Positions 9,626-18,948 of a stretch of 64,000 nt of DNA are shown piece by piece (the stretch's first letter is position 1; the number at the start of each line of letters is the position of its first letter). Origin of the DNA: Planktothrix sp. PCC 11201 (lineage in GTDB: Bacteria; Cyanobacteriota; Cyanobacteriia; Cyanobacteriales; Microcoleaceae); contig NZ_LT797701.1 of the NCBI RefSeq assembly GCF_900009135.1, positions 857,974 through 921,973 on the forward strand, read 5' to 3'. Position numbers and translations under genes: made by a program. The notes beneath the pieces are model-generated. The model saw nothing but the letters and a program-made list of their open reading frames with translations, had not been told where the DNA came from and did no database searches.

Positions 9626-12376
9626 TTATGAAACTAGGCCGTTATCAGCTTCAGATCGAGGCAAACAGAGGGTAAAAGTTGTAGTTCCAGGTTGGCTTTC
9701 AACAGCGATCTCTCCTTGATGTTTACTAATAATTTTTTTAACAATATCTAATCCTAAACCGCTCCCTTCTCCTAGGGGTTTAGTGGTAAAAAAGGGTTGA
9801 AAAATTCGCCCTTGAATTTCAGAGGGAATCCCACAACCAGAATCCGTAATTTTAATTATAAACTCGGTTTCTTTTTCCTCAACTAAAATTTTCAGGGTTC
9901 CCTGACCATTCATGGCTTGAATACTATTATGAATTAAATTTGTCCAAACCTGCATTAATTCATCGGGATAACAGTTAAAGGGATGGTTAATTTGATAGAT
10001 TCGAGTTACTTCTATTCCCCGTTTAAGCTGATTATGATAAAGTTCTAAAACCGTATCAATTCCTTCTGTAATTAATACGGATTGCTTTTTTTCACTATTA
10101 TCATAACGGGCATAATTTTTGAGGGCAAAAACGACTTTAGAAGCTCGTTCTATGGCCGTAATCATCGTTTGATTATTGCGTTGAAGTCGCGCGAGATTAT
10201 AAGTTAAATTTAATAACCATTCTTGTTCAGGATGTTGCAGAATGGGTAAAAATGATTCTGGATGATCATAAATCCCAATATCCACTAAGATATCCGCCAT
10301 TTTTCGATAGGATTCGATGTGATAATCTTTTAGTATTTGAGTTAATTGACGTTTATATTCGCGCTGTTGCCGGGTAGAAACTTGTTGAGAATTATTTCGC
10401 GATCGCTCTAATAAACTAAAAAACACAAATTGTAGGTCAGGATTGAGTTTTTGAGAGAGTTTAGGTAGTTCAACTAAAGATTCAATTAGAGCTTGATTAT
10501 TATTATTGATAGAGGCTTGAATTGCCCCTAATGGCGTATTAATTTCATGGGCGATGCCTGCTACCAATTGTCCTAAAGCTGCCATTTTTTCCGATTGAAT
10601 CAGTTGACTTTGAGCCGTTTGTAACTGTTGCAGTGTTTGGGATAATTCCTTGGTTCGTTCTTTGACTTGACGTTCTAAGGTTTGGTTATATTTAGCTAAA
10701 ATTTGTTCGGCTTCTTTGCTGGAGGTAATATCAGTAATTGTGCCCACATATCCGGTAATTTCTCCTTGATTATTGCGTTCAGCTAAGGCTTTTCCATAGA
10801 CCCAAATACTACTTCCATCCGGTCTAATAAAACGATATTCGCACTGAAAAGTCACCCCTTCTTGGAGAAATGCTAACCAACTCGAAAGGGTATGATCTCG
10901 ATCTTCGGGATGAATTGTTTTTGTCCAGCCCATCCCCGTCGCTTCCTCTGGACTAAGACCGATCATTTCAAAGCTTTGGTCATTGCCATAAATACAATTT
11001 CCTTTAATATCTGTGCGAAAAATTCCTACAGGTGCCGCTTTTGCTAAACTGGCATAACGCTGTTCACTAATTTGTAAGGATTGATTCAGTTGTTGCATTT
11101 GAGTTAAAGTGGTTTGCAATTGCTTGATCATATTATTAAAAGAGCGAGTCAGTTCTCCTAATTCATCTTGGCGATTGGTTTCTAAGGGTTGATCCCATTG
11201 TCCGGCGGCAATATTTTTTGAGGACTGATTCAGTCGAATAATGGGTAATGTCACCCATCTCGCGGTTAAAATACCAATAATAATTGCCATCATTAAAGTT
11301 AATAAACATAATAATAAAGTAGTACGATTATTGGCTTTAATTTGGTCTAAAAAATCATTTTCAGGAACAACTAAAATGATTAACCAGCCCAATTTTTTGT
11401 TGTTAGCGAAAGGAATAACATTGAGAAAATGTTTTTCTTGATTAATAGAAAAATCAAATTTTGTGGGAATAGAAATATCATTAATATTTTTAAATTTTGT
11501 TAATAAATGTTCTGTTGCGGCTTTAGTGACTTGATTGTGGCTGGCTGTTGCTAAAAACAGTTGATTTTGATCTCCAACTTTTCTAAAGGGTTGCTCTCCC
11601 GTGGAACTTGCTAACAAATGACCTTGAGGATCAATAATAAAAACCTGTCCGGTTTTTCCGATATTTAAGCCTTTAAGAAAAGCAATAATTTGATCTAGTC
11701 GGAGGGTTGCTAATAAGATACCTTCGATTTCTTTGTTCTGATTATAGATCGGTTCTAATGCACTAATTAATAAGCTGGGTTCTAACATAGAAACAAAGAC
11801 ATCACTCCAACTAGATCGACCTTCTCGTAAAACCTTTAAGTAAGTGGGATGCTGACGTAAATTATAATCTTTTTTAATTAATTTACCTTGATTTCGATTT
11901 CCCTGAGCATCGAGCTTGAAAGTATAGAAATTATTGCCCACCTCATCTCCGACAACATTAACTTGAAGATCCCCATTTATGAGTTTTTGCCCCGACCGTT
12001 GTTTATTTTGATTGGTCGCAATGCCAATAAAGGTAATATCGGGATAAAGTTGAACCTGTCGCCAAAGATATTTTTCCCAAGGATATAAATTATTTGTGTT
12101 TAAAAAACCTAATTTAATTTGATTAGAATTAGTTTGGTTGATCTGTTCGGGAGTTTCTAAGAAAAACTGTAAATTTTCCTGAACCCGTGTACTGACTTGA
12201 TTGATTAATTGTTGGGCTAAATTTTCAACGTCTTTTTGTCCATTTTTAAAGGAAAAATAACCCACTAATCCTACTGTAGCGGTAATTTGTATGACAAACG
12301 GTAAGATTAAAACCGTTCTTAAGGGGAGTTTACCGATGGTTTTGGTTAGTAATTGATTCGGGGGTGGAAGTAACAT
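9626..12376 (-). CDS. Membrane sensor histidine kinase (dCache - HAMP - PAS - HisKA - HATPase)
   Basis: An N-terminal transmembrane helix (about 18-40), an extracytoplasmic double-Cache sensor (about 45-340), a second helix (about 350-375), and a HAMP linker lead to a PAS domain (about 435-560). A coiled coil then precedes the kinase core with His610 in GIAHEINTPLGA. The ATPase region shows NLIHNSIQAM, DSGCGIP and GEGSGLGLDI. HisKA is followed by an unusually long helical insertion (about 640-740) before the ATPase domain, a layout seen in some cyanobacterial kinases. The Cache ligand, probably a small molecule outside the membrane, cannot be named. No receiver domain is attached; the downstream single receiver and hybrid kinase are plausible partners, although a MITE lies between. 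Confidence 0.9.
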   Translation of the reverse strand: MLLPPPNQLLTKTIGKLPLRTVLILPFVIQITATVGLVGYFSFKNGQKDVENLAQQLINQVSTRVQENLQFFLETPEQINQTNSNQIKLGFLNTNNLYPWEKYLWRQVQLYPDITFIGIATNQNKQRSGQKLINGDLQVNVVGDEVGNNFYTFKLDAQGNRNQGKLIKKDYNLRQHPTYLKVLREGRSSWSDVFVSMLEPSLLISALEPIYNQNKEIEGILLATLRLDQIIAFLKGLNIGKTGQVFIIDPQGHLLASSTGEQPFRKVGDQNQLFLATASHNQVTKAATEHLLTKFKNINDISIPTKFDFSINQEKHFLNVIPFANNKKLGWLIILVVPENDFLDQIKANNRTTLLLCLLTLMMAIIIGILTARWVTLPIIRLNQSSKNIAAGQWDQPLETNRQDELGELTRSFNNMIKQLQTTLTQMQQLNQSLQISEQRYASLAKAAPVGIFRTDIKGNCIYGNDQSFEMIGLSPEEATGMGWTKTIHPEDRDHTLSSWLAFLQEGVTFQCEYRFIRPDGSSIWVYGKALAERNNQGEITGYVGTITDITSSKEAEQILAKYNQTLERQVKERTKELSQTLQQLQTAQSQLIQSEKMAALGQLVAGIAHEINTPLGAIQASINNNNQALIESLVELPKLSQKLNPDLQFVFFSLLERSRNNSQQVSTRQQREYKRQLTQILKDYHIESYRKMADILVDIGIYDHPESFLPILQHPEQEWLLNLTYNLARLQRNNQTMITAIERASKVVFALKNYARYDNSEKKQSVLITEGIDTVLELYHNQLKRGIEVTRIYQINHPFNCYPDELMQVWTNLIHNSIQAMNGQGTLKILVEEKETEFIIKITDSGCGIPSEIQGRIFQPFFTTKPLGEGSGLGLDIVKKIISKHQGEIAVESQPGTTTFTLCLPRSEADNGLVS

Positions 12377-12461
12377 TATTTTTATAATAACTATTAATAA
12401 TAGTCAGGGGATACCCATTGGTGTCAACTTAAGCCGAAAATCTGTGATTATAGTCAAGATT

Positions 12462-12526
12462 AGATCCCCCTAAATCCCCCCTTCGGCAAGCTCAGGGTAC
12501 GGCATTAAAAAGGGGGAATTGGATCT
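12462..12526. repeat. Inverted-repeat element with CCCCCTAAATCCCCC/GGGGGAATT arms
   Basis: An outer AGATCC...GGATCT pair and inner C-rich/G-rich arms form a long imperfect hairpin with a 30-base interior. It lies between the convergent-facing end of the 12572 gene and the start of the Cache kinase. A related C-rich palindrome occurs near 63875. This is a dispersed cyanobacterial repeat type; mobility is inferred only. Confidence 0.6.
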
Positions 12527-12571
12527 CCTCCTAGAATATAGGGTTTAAATACACAACAGCTTACTTTTAGT

Positions 12572-13180
12572 TCAGTTTTGACGAGAAGATGGAGCCAGTT
12601 CGGGTTCGGGAGATGGCATCATTGTAGGAGAGTTTTGATAGGATTTATTAAAGCTCATGGCAACTAATGAAAATCCCAAATAAGCGGGTAAAATAATCGC
12701 AGTAATAAAAGCCAAAACCGTTAACCAAGACCCTAAATTATTCGATTTTCCATAGGTAGAACGATAGGGATCTTGCTTAATTTGATAGGGGTTTTCTTGA
12801 GTTTCTAATCCTCTTAAACGTTTAAATCTAACCCGTCGGTCATCTAATTTTTCCACTAAAATCCAACCTGTTACCGCTTCTTCCTGACATAACCGTTTAA
12901 AAACAGTGGGATTGCGAAATACATCTTGACTGGCGCGGACAATCTTGTATTCCCATTCCCTGACTAAAGGTTCAGGAGATTCGGCATTAGAATAGCCGTT
13001 AGATTGTACGGATTTTGCGCGCATTTTTTTGATATCTTCTGAGTCGTAGCGAGTCAATGTTTCTTCCTCCTCCTGTTCTAATTCTAAATTGATTTGGATG
13101 GAACAGAGCCAGTTAGCGAGTAAAACCGCATCAATCCCTAGACTACTGACCATCAGACTTAATAGGGCAATTTCGCTCAT
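12572..13180 (-). CDS. Conserved hypothetical protein with C-terminal membrane helix
   Basis: I do not recognise a functional family. The 202-residue protein begins with a hydrophobic segment (about 4-28), then an acidic stretch (LEQEEEETLTRYDSED). A compact basic/aromatic region follows at about 70-125, including WEYKIVRASQDVFRN and GWILVEKLDDRRVRFKR. A clear transmembrane helix lies near 150-175, followed by a Pro/Ser-rich tail. The middle segment looks like a small domain anchored to the membrane. Its start lies only two bases after the ribD stop, so it is almost certainly co-transcribed and probably translationally coupled. That proximity need not mean a role in riboflavin synthesis. Confidence 0.75.
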   Translation of the reverse strand: MSEIALLSLMVSSLGIDAVLLANWLCSIQINLELEQEEEETLTRYDSEDIKKMRAKSVQSNGYSNAESPEPLVREWEYKIVRASQDVFRNPTVFKRLCQEEAVTGWILVEKLDDRRVRFKRLRGLETQENPYQIKQDPYRSTYGKSNNLGSWLTVLAFITAIILPAYLGFSLVAMSFNKSYQNSPTMMPSPEPELAPSSRQN

Positions 13181-13182
13181 AA

Positions 13183-14271
13183 TTAAGCTGGAGATAAATA
13201 ACCTTCAATCCACAAATCACAACCCACAGAACCCCAAGTCATTCTTTCTAATAAAAGTGCCTCTGTCATTTGAGTAAAACCCAAATCTCCCACTGGAGAA
13301 GGCGCCCCACTGCCCCCGATAATTTTAGGGGCAATAAAGGCTAAAATTTTATGAATGCTGCCATCTTTGAGTGCATTGGTGGCTAGAGTTCCCCCACATT
13401 CCCACAACACTGATAAAAATTGACGTTCATAGAAATAAGTCATGACTTGGGCGGGTGTCAAGGGCGACAATTCCGCGACCTCTACCCCCTTATTCCGTAG
13501 AAAATGTTGGAAATCTGGATTAACACCCTCCTCTGTTATAACTAAAGTTTTCGCCTCTTGAGTGTCCCATAAATGGGCTTGTTTGGGTAAATCTAAGGTA
13601 CGACTCATGACCACCCGCAAGGGGTTGGGTTCCCCGGCATCGTGGGTTGTAAGCAAGGGATTATCTCGTCGGACGGTATTTCCGCCAACAATTACCGCAT
13701 CACAGGTGACTCGTAACTGATGAACTTTTTGTCGGGCTTCTGTTCCCGTCACCCAATAACTATGACCCGTTGTGGTGGCAATTTTTCCATCTAAGGTCAT
13801 CGCATATTTCCAAATTCCTAGGGGTTGATGATGCAAAATTTGATGAGTAAATGCTTCATTTAACTGTTGACAATCGGCCGTTTCTATGCCAACAATTACC
13901 TCAATTCCCGCATCTTTTAAGCGTTGAATTCCTGTGCCGGAAACTAAGGGATTGGGGTCAACCATTCCCACTACCACTTTAGCTACTTTTGCTGCAATTA
14001 GAGCTTCTGTGCAGGGGGGAGTCCGACCAAAATGATTACAGGGTTCTAAATTAATATATACCGTTGCTCCCCTTGCTTGTTCTCCGGCATTTTTCAAGGC
14101 AAAAACTTCGGCGTGGGGTTGACCCGCCCCCGGATGAAACCCTTCTCCAATAATTTTTCCGTCCTGAACAATCACACAACCGACTAGGGGATTAGGTGCA
14201 GTTTTTCCTAATGCTTGACGGGCTAATTTCAAGCAATGCTGCATCATTTGTTGATCAAAATTTAAGGTCAT
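13183..14271 (-). CDS. ribD: Bifunctional riboflavin deaminase/reductase RibD
   Basis: RibD performs two steps of riboflavin synthesis: deamination of the pyrimidinone intermediate and reduction of its ribosyl side chain. The N-terminal deaminase domain (about 1-145) has the zinc motifs HAEVFAL and PCNHFGRTPPC. The C-terminal reductase domain (about 150-362) has the VTGTEAR and GGNTVRRDNPLL segments. I start it at ATG 14269-14271 (MTLNFDQQ), giving 362 residues. An in-frame GTG at 14382 would add 37 residues translated mostly from a heptamer repeat, which is unlikely to be real protein. ribF, the next enzyme toward FAD, is in this window at 44982 but not linked. Confidence 0.95.
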   Translation of the reverse strand: MTLNFDQQMMQHCLKLARQALGKTAPNPLVGCVIVQDGKIIGEGFHPGAGQPHAEVFALKNAGEQARGATVYINLEPCNHFGRTPPCTEALIAAKVAKVVVGMVDPNPLVSGTGIQRLKDAGIEVIVGIETADCQQLNEAFTHQILHHQPLGIWKYAMTLDGKIATTTGHSYWVTGTEARQKVHQLRVTCDAVIVGGNTVRRDNPLLTTHDAGEPNPLRVVMSRTLDLPKQAHLWDTQEAKTLVITEEGVNPDFQHFLRNKGVEVAELSPLTPAQVMTYFYERQFLSVLWECGGTLATNALKDGSIHKILAFIAPKIIGGSGAPSPVGDLGFTQMTEALLLERMTWGSVGCDLWIEGYLSPA

Positions 14272-14282
14272 AAAATAGGGAA

Positions 14283-14331
14283 AATAGGTAATGGGTAATG
14301 GGTAATGGGTAATGGGTAATAGGTAATGGGT
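14283..14331. repeat. Tandem heptamer repeat, seven AATGGGT/AATAGGT units
   Basis: Seven head-to-tail heptamers (five AATGGGT, two AATAGGT) lie immediately upstream of ribD. The tract is open in the ribD frame and would extend the protein falsely if an upstream start were chosen. It could affect ribD leader RNA spacing. Confidence 0.85.
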
Positions 14332-14351
14332 AATAAACTGAGAACTGGTAC

Positions 14352-14405
14352 GGGCGGGTTCTTTTAGATCTAGGTTAATCACCGCGCATCTCGATGAACC
14401 CGCCC
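14352..14405. repeat. Inverted repeat GGGCGGGTTC ... GAACCCGCCC between genes
   Basis: Perfect 10-base arms at 14352-14361 and 14396-14405 are separated by 34 bases. They could form a hairpin after the coiled-coil gene stop at 14424. There is no adjacent T run, so this is more likely a dispersed repeat than a classical terminator. Confidence 0.55.
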
Positions 14406-14423
14406 CTACAACTGGTGACTGTT

Positions 14424-14996
14424 TTAACTGTCTTCAATTGATGGCAGTTGGGGTAGGGGTTGGGACTCGGGAAGTTGGGGAGTTGTAGGGGAATACTCGG
14501 GGTTTAGGGTTGTGAAGATTGACGTTCCAGACTGGGCTTGATTTTGGGCTTTGGTGAGTAAATCGACCGTATCCCCTAAAGCCATGGTTAAACTATTGCG
14601 AGTTTCCAGATGGGCAGCTTTTTCTGCTTCGAGGGCTTCAATGAGTTGATGAATTTGTTCCCGGGAGCGATCGCGTTCTAACATCACTTCAATTAATTTT
14701 GCCTTAACTTCATCCAAAGTTTTCAACGGGTCAATCTCTTGACGAACGGCGACCCGTACCTGTAACTCATTGGGTAGGGGAGACAGGCGTTGCCATCGTT
14801 CCAACTCCCCCCGCAATTCTCCCACTTGTTCTAAATACCGCCCGGCTTCTTGGCGTCGTTGTTGGGCTTCAGTATTGTAGCGTTGTCGCCATTGGTCGGA
14901 ACTTTCGACCGCCGCGTTAAGATCCCGTTGGGTTTGTGCCAACTGTTGTTTTAAGCGTTTAATTTCATCAAGCCACTGCCGAACATCCTGGGTCAT
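14424..14996 (-). CDS. Coiled-coil hypothetical protein
   Basis: A soluble protein of 190 residues that is mostly heptad-rich helix. Residues 1-70 (MTQDVRQWLDEIKRLKQQL onward) and 95-150 look like coiled coils, followed by a Pro/Ser/Thr-rich tail ending in LPQLPSIEDS. I recognise no enzymatic motif. I chose ATG at 14994-14996; an upstream in-frame ATG at 15092 would add 32 residues and overlap the end of the hybrid kinase gene, and the helix begins cleanly at MTQD. Gap to the kinase is 70 bases. A structural or scaffold role is the most one can infer. Confidence 0.7.
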   Translation of the reverse strand: MTQDVRQWLDEIKRLKQQLAQTQRDLNAAVESSDQWRQRYNTEAQQRRQEAGRYLEQVGELRGELERWQRLSPLPNELQVRVAVRQEIDPLKTLDEVKAKLIEVMLERDRSREQIHQLIEALEAEKAAHLETRNSLTMALGDTVDLLTKAQNQAQSGTSIFTTLNPEYSPTTPQLPESQPLPQLPSIEDS

Positions 14997-15066
14997 AGAA
15001 CTGGGAAAAATAAAAAATCGGGCAATTATTGATTTTAGTATTTTATCTAAATCTTGGTAAAATCTG

Positions 15067-18000
15067 TTAGATCTGATGGAAATACTGTTCAATATAAACT
15101 TTTAGAGTTCCTAAATTGTGTTGAATTTTTGCCACCTGTTCTGAACAGAGTGTAATATTTTCCTGTTGTATGGCATTTTCGAGTTGTTCAGCCAATTGAG
15201 AAATAATCGTTGCCCCCACATTAGCACTAGAACCCTTGAAGCGATGGGCATATTGTTGTAGGATCGTGAAGTTTTTGGCTGTGAGCGCAGCTTGAATTTC
15301 AATAAAATCCTGTTCACTGCGTTCTATATAAACCTTTAATAGCTTTTGTTGAAACTCTTTTTTCCCTCCCGAAATTTTTTGTATTCGTTCTATATTTAAG
15401 GGAGAATTATTAGGGTTATCCCCTAATGTTTTTGGGGGGGCTAATTCGGAATCGACTGAAAGGTTGGTATTCTGATTTTTTTGATCAATAATATAAGTCC
15501 ATTTCATTAAAACGGCTTCTAATTCTTCCGCTTCGACGGGTTTACTCAGATAATCGTCCATGCCAACGGCGAGACATTTTTCTCGATCAGTCGTTAAGGC
15601 ATGGGCCGTGAGAGCGATAATAATAATATGGTGATCGGTTTCTTTTTGTCTGATTTGTTGAGTTGTGGCATAGCCGTCTAATTGTGGCATCTGACAATCC
15701 ATAAACACGATATCATATTTTTTTTGGTTCAAAAGTTCTAGGGCCTCCAGACCATTATTCGCTAGATCGGCTTCATATCCTAAGAGGTTGAGTTGATTTA
15801 AAATCACCTCTTGATTAATCAGATGATCTTCTGCCAAAAGAATCCTTAATGGTGGATGAGATGGGGTTAAAATATTTTGATCATTGGAGATTTTGACTGA
15901 AGATTGTTGTTGGATATTTGATGCGTTCTGGATGGTCATAGCTTTTAAGATCGCATCAAATAAACGAGAAGCTCTTATGGGTTTAGTTAAATAACTATCT
16001 ATTCCATGATCTAACATTTTTTCAATCAGATCTCGTTGATTTGTCCGGGTCATTAAGACTAACTTTGTTTGGGATAAATGGCGATCGGAGTTGATGATAT
16101 CAGCTAGATTAGCTGAGTTAATAGTTAATAACGGTTGATCAAAAATTGCGATCGGGTAGGGTTCTCCTCGGGTTGCAGCTTGGCGCAATAAAGTTAAGGC
16201 CGATTCTCCATCTATGGCTTCATCTAACTGTATTCCCCAGGATTGAGTTAAATAACGAATTGATTGGCGAATGGTAATATTGTTATCAGCTACTAATAGC
16301 TTTAAATTTCTTAAACTGGCAGGAGCTACTCGATTTTGTTTGGCTTCTCCCAGTAAAAATTGAGCCGTAAACCAAAATGTTGATCCTTTACCTACTGTAC
16401 TTTCAACCCCAATATCACCGCTCATTAAATGAACTAATTGTTTGGAAATGACTAACCCTAATCCCGTGCCGCCATATTGACGGGTTGTAGAAGCATCAAG
16501 TTGGGAAAAACACTGGAAAAGTTTATCCTTGTCTTCTGAAGAAATCCCAATCCCCGTATCGGAAATTTCAAATCGTAATCGGGTTGTATGGGAGGTACTA
16601 GATAGTTGATTCACCCGGACTACCACTTCTCCAGCAGAGGTAAATTTAATTCCATTTCCTAATAAGTTTAATAGAATTTGACGTAAACGACCCGGATCTC
16701 CGCGTAACTGACGGGGTACATTTGTATCAACAATAATAGCCAGTTCTAATCTTTTTTCTTCCGCCTGAGTTGCCACTAAATCGACAACGGTTTCTAAACA
16801 ATGTTCTAAATCAAAATCCAAGGTTTCTAGTTTAACTTCTATGGCTTCTAATTTAGAGAAGTCGAGAATATCATTAATAATAGCTAATAAATGTTCGGCA
16901 CTCACGCGAATCCCGCGCACAAAATCCTGTTGTTTAGGGGTTAGTTCGGTTTTTAATAATAATCCTGCCATGCCCAAAATGCCATTCATCGGTGTGCGGA
17001 TTTCATGACTCATATTTGCCAGAAATTGGGACTTAATTCGGGCATTTTCTAAAGCGGCTTCCCGAGCTTCTACTAATTCATCAATTCGATCCGCCGCAAT
17101 CACCACACCCCCAATTTGTTGATTGGGTTCATACCAAGGATGAATCGCCCAGCGAATAATACTTTTTTTGCCATTGATGTCATAAAACACATCTTCAGAA
17201 TTAGAAATAATTTTCCCCTTTAATCCTTGTTTAAAGGCTTTTTTCCAACTATAGGGCATTTGAGGAAAAACTTTTCTATCAGATTGCTGAAGGGAAAGCA
17301 GTTGTTGTTTTAATCGGACTAAACCAAAATCGGAAAACCATTTATCACTATAGGCAATATAACACATTTCTCGGTTAAACATTGCCATGGCAACGGGGGC
17401 ATGGGTAATAATTTGTCTGAGTTGTTGACTTTCTCTTTCAATAGCATCTTCTACTTGTTTACGTTCCGTAATATTTCGACCCGTGCCATACATTAATCCA
17501 GTCTGGGCAATTCTCACGCAATTCCAAGCAATCCACTTATAGGAATTATCTTGACAACGCAGTCGAGCTTCAAAGGAAAAAATGAGAGCTTCTTGGGTAT
17601 TTTCTTCACTAATGGATTGTTCAACGGAACTTAAATTATCAGGATGAACCAGGGAGATAAAGGAGGTTTTTTGCAGTTGTTCAGGAGTAAAGCCAAGAAT
17701 TTTTTCTACGGAGGGACTCACCCGTTTAAATCGGAGATCTCGATCTACAATAATTAGTATATCAACGGATAATTCAAAAAAGCGATCGCGTTCTAATTCT
17801 AATTGTTTACGAGTAGTAATATCTTCAATCACAGCAATTCCATAGCGTTTTTCTTCCCTGGGACAATAGGGAAATTCATCTAACCATGATCCTAAAGAAA
17901 GCGTCAAGTTAATCCAAACAATTGCTCCATTTTTATGAATATAGCGTTTCTCAATAGAATAGCTAGGAATTTCTTGATTAATTAATTTTTGAAATAAAAA

Positions 18001-18876
18001 TAAATCTTTATTTTTATCATCGGGGTGGGTAAAATCCGACAACTTATATCTTAATAGTTGTTCGCGGGAATAACCGACAATCTCACAAAATTTTTGATTC
18101 ACTTTTAACCATTGTTTGGAGAGAGAAACATGACCAATTCCAACAGCAGCTTGTTCAAAGGTATCTCTGAATAGACGTTCTTGGGCATGGGTTTGGGCAA
18201 TTTGTAAAGCCAACTTTTGGTCTAATTTTTTCATTAAATACAGGGCTAAAATCGATCCTAAAATCCCCATCCCTGTCACCGCAAACATGGACAACCATGT
18301 CAGTTTAATTTGTTCATTTTGAATTTTTCGGCGTTGTTCGATAAGTTGTTCTTCTTCTTGAATAAATTGACTAATTTCTTGACGGTTTATCTGCATTTGT
18401 TTGCTATTTTGTAGCAGAACTTCGGATAAATTTGTAGAAGGTTTAGGGGATTGAATTGTATTTAAGTAAGTTTTTAAAAGTTGGTCAGATTGATTTAGGG
18501 TGGTTTCGAGGGTTGTCAGTTTCTGAATCCGGTTAGGATGATTAATGGCTAAATGTTTAACTTGATTGAGGGAAATATATAAATTTTTAGTGGCTTTTTC
18601 GTAGGTATTTAAATGATTGGTTTGACGGGTTAACGCATAATCTTTCACCGCAATTTCTGCGGTCAAAATCTGTGTCATTAATTCCTGAGCCTGATTGCGA
18701 ATCAGATAGCTATCGCGGGCTTGGTTTCTAGCTTCTTCGGCTTGGTATTGAAAAATCGCTGCGATCGCCAGACCAATGATTAAACTAGATATGGGAATTC
18801 CAGTAATCAGACTGGCTCGATGACGTTGAATAAACCTTAGCCACTCTGGTAAGGAATTTGTGAAATCCGTATTCAT
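15067..18876 (-). CDS. Hybrid histidine kinase (TM sensor - three PAS - HisKA - HATPase - REC - REC - HPt)
   Basis: A 1269-residue multistep phosphorelay kinase. Two transmembrane helices near residues 18-40 and 190-215 enclose a helical extracytoplasmic domain resembling CHASE3. Three PAS domains occupy about 235-360, 365-475 and 485-605. His624 lies in NMSHEIRTPMNG; the ATPase motifs DTGIGI and GTGLGL follow. The first receiver (about 855-975) has Asp in AIFDQPL and looks somewhat divergent. The second (about 1005-1125) has Asp in VFMDCQMP. The HPt domain has His1211 in AHRFKGSSANVG. All relay residues are present in one chain. The start is preceded by GGGGGAAG at good spacing. The iscB transposon end lies only 22 bases upstream, so native promoter sequence may have been displaced. 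Confidence 0.93.
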   Translation of the reverse strand: MNTDFTNSLPEWLRFIQRHRASLITGIPISSLIIGLAIAAIFQYQAEEARNQARDSYLIRNQAQELMTQILTAEIAVKDYALTRQTNHLNTYEKATKNLYISLNQVKHLAINHPNRIQKLTTLETTLNQSDQLLKTYLNTIQSPKPSTNLSEVLLQNSKQMQINRQEISQFIQEEEQLIEQRRKIQNEQIKLTWLSMFAVTGMGILGSILALYLMKKLDQKLALQIAQTHAQERLFRDTFEQAAVGIGHVSLSKQWLKVNQKFCEIVGYSREQLLRYKLSDFTHPDDKNKDLFLFQKLINQEIPSYSIEKRYIHKNGAIVWINLTLSLGSWLDEFPYCPREEKRYGIAVIEDITTRKQLELERDRFFELSVDILIIVDRDLRFKRVSPSVEKILGFTPEQLQKTSFISLVHPDNLSSVEQSISEENTQEALIFSFEARLRCQDNSYKWIAWNCVRIAQTGLMYGTGRNITERKQVEDAIERESQQLRQIITHAPVAMAMFNREMCYIAYSDKWFSDFGLVRLKQQLLSLQQSDRKVFPQMPYSWKKAFKQGLKGKIISNSEDVFYDINGKKSIIRWAIHPWYEPNQQIGGVVIAADRIDELVEAREAALENARIKSQFLANMSHEIRTPMNGILGMAGLLLKTELTPKQQDFVRGIRVSAEHLLAIINDILDFSKLEAIEVKLETLDFDLEHCLETVVDLVATQAEEKRLELAIIVDTNVPRQLRGDPGRLRQILLNLLGNGIKFTSAGEVVVRVNQLSSTSHTTRLRFEISDTGIGISSEDKDKLFQCFSQLDASTTRQYGGTGLGLVISKQLVHLMSGDIGVESTVGKGSTFWFTAQFLLGEAKQNRVAPASLRNLKLLVADNNITIRQSIRYLTQSWGIQLDEAIDGESALTLLRQAATRGEPYPIAIFDQPLLTINSANLADIINSDRHLSQTKLVLMTRTNQRDLIEKMLDHGIDSYLTKPIRASRLFDAILKAMTIQNASNIQQQSSVKISNDQNILTPSHPPLRILLAEDHLINQEVILNQLNLLGYEADLANNGLEALELLNQKKYDIVFMDCQMPQLDGYATTQQIRQKETDHHIIIIALTAHALTTDREKCLAVGMDDYLSKPVEAEELEAVLMKWTYIIDQKNQNTNLSVDSELAPPKTLGDNPNNSPLNIERIQKISGGKKEFQQKLLKVYIERSEQDFIEIQAALTAKNFTILQQYAHRFKGSSANVGATIISQLAEQLENAIQQENITLCSEQVAKIQHNLGTLKVYIEQYFHQI

Positions 18877-18898
18877 CTTTCTTCCCCCTTGGAGACTC

Positions 18899-18925
18899 CC
18901 ACTGAACCTGTAATCAGGTCAGTGG
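18899..18925 (-). repeat. Right-end hairpin of the iscB element
   Basis: A stem with CCACTG and ACCTG arms and an ATTA loop, read on the minus strand. It lies 22 bases upstream of the hybrid kinase start codon and matches the left-end hairpin at 20434-20460 with covarying bases. Confidence 0.75.
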
Positions 18926-18948
18926 TGAGAGGAAAAGGGGGTAGAGAT

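Noticed and set aside
14272..14382. N-terminal extension of RibD
   Set aside because: Mostly translated heptamer repeat; the deaminase domain begins normally at the downstream ATG.
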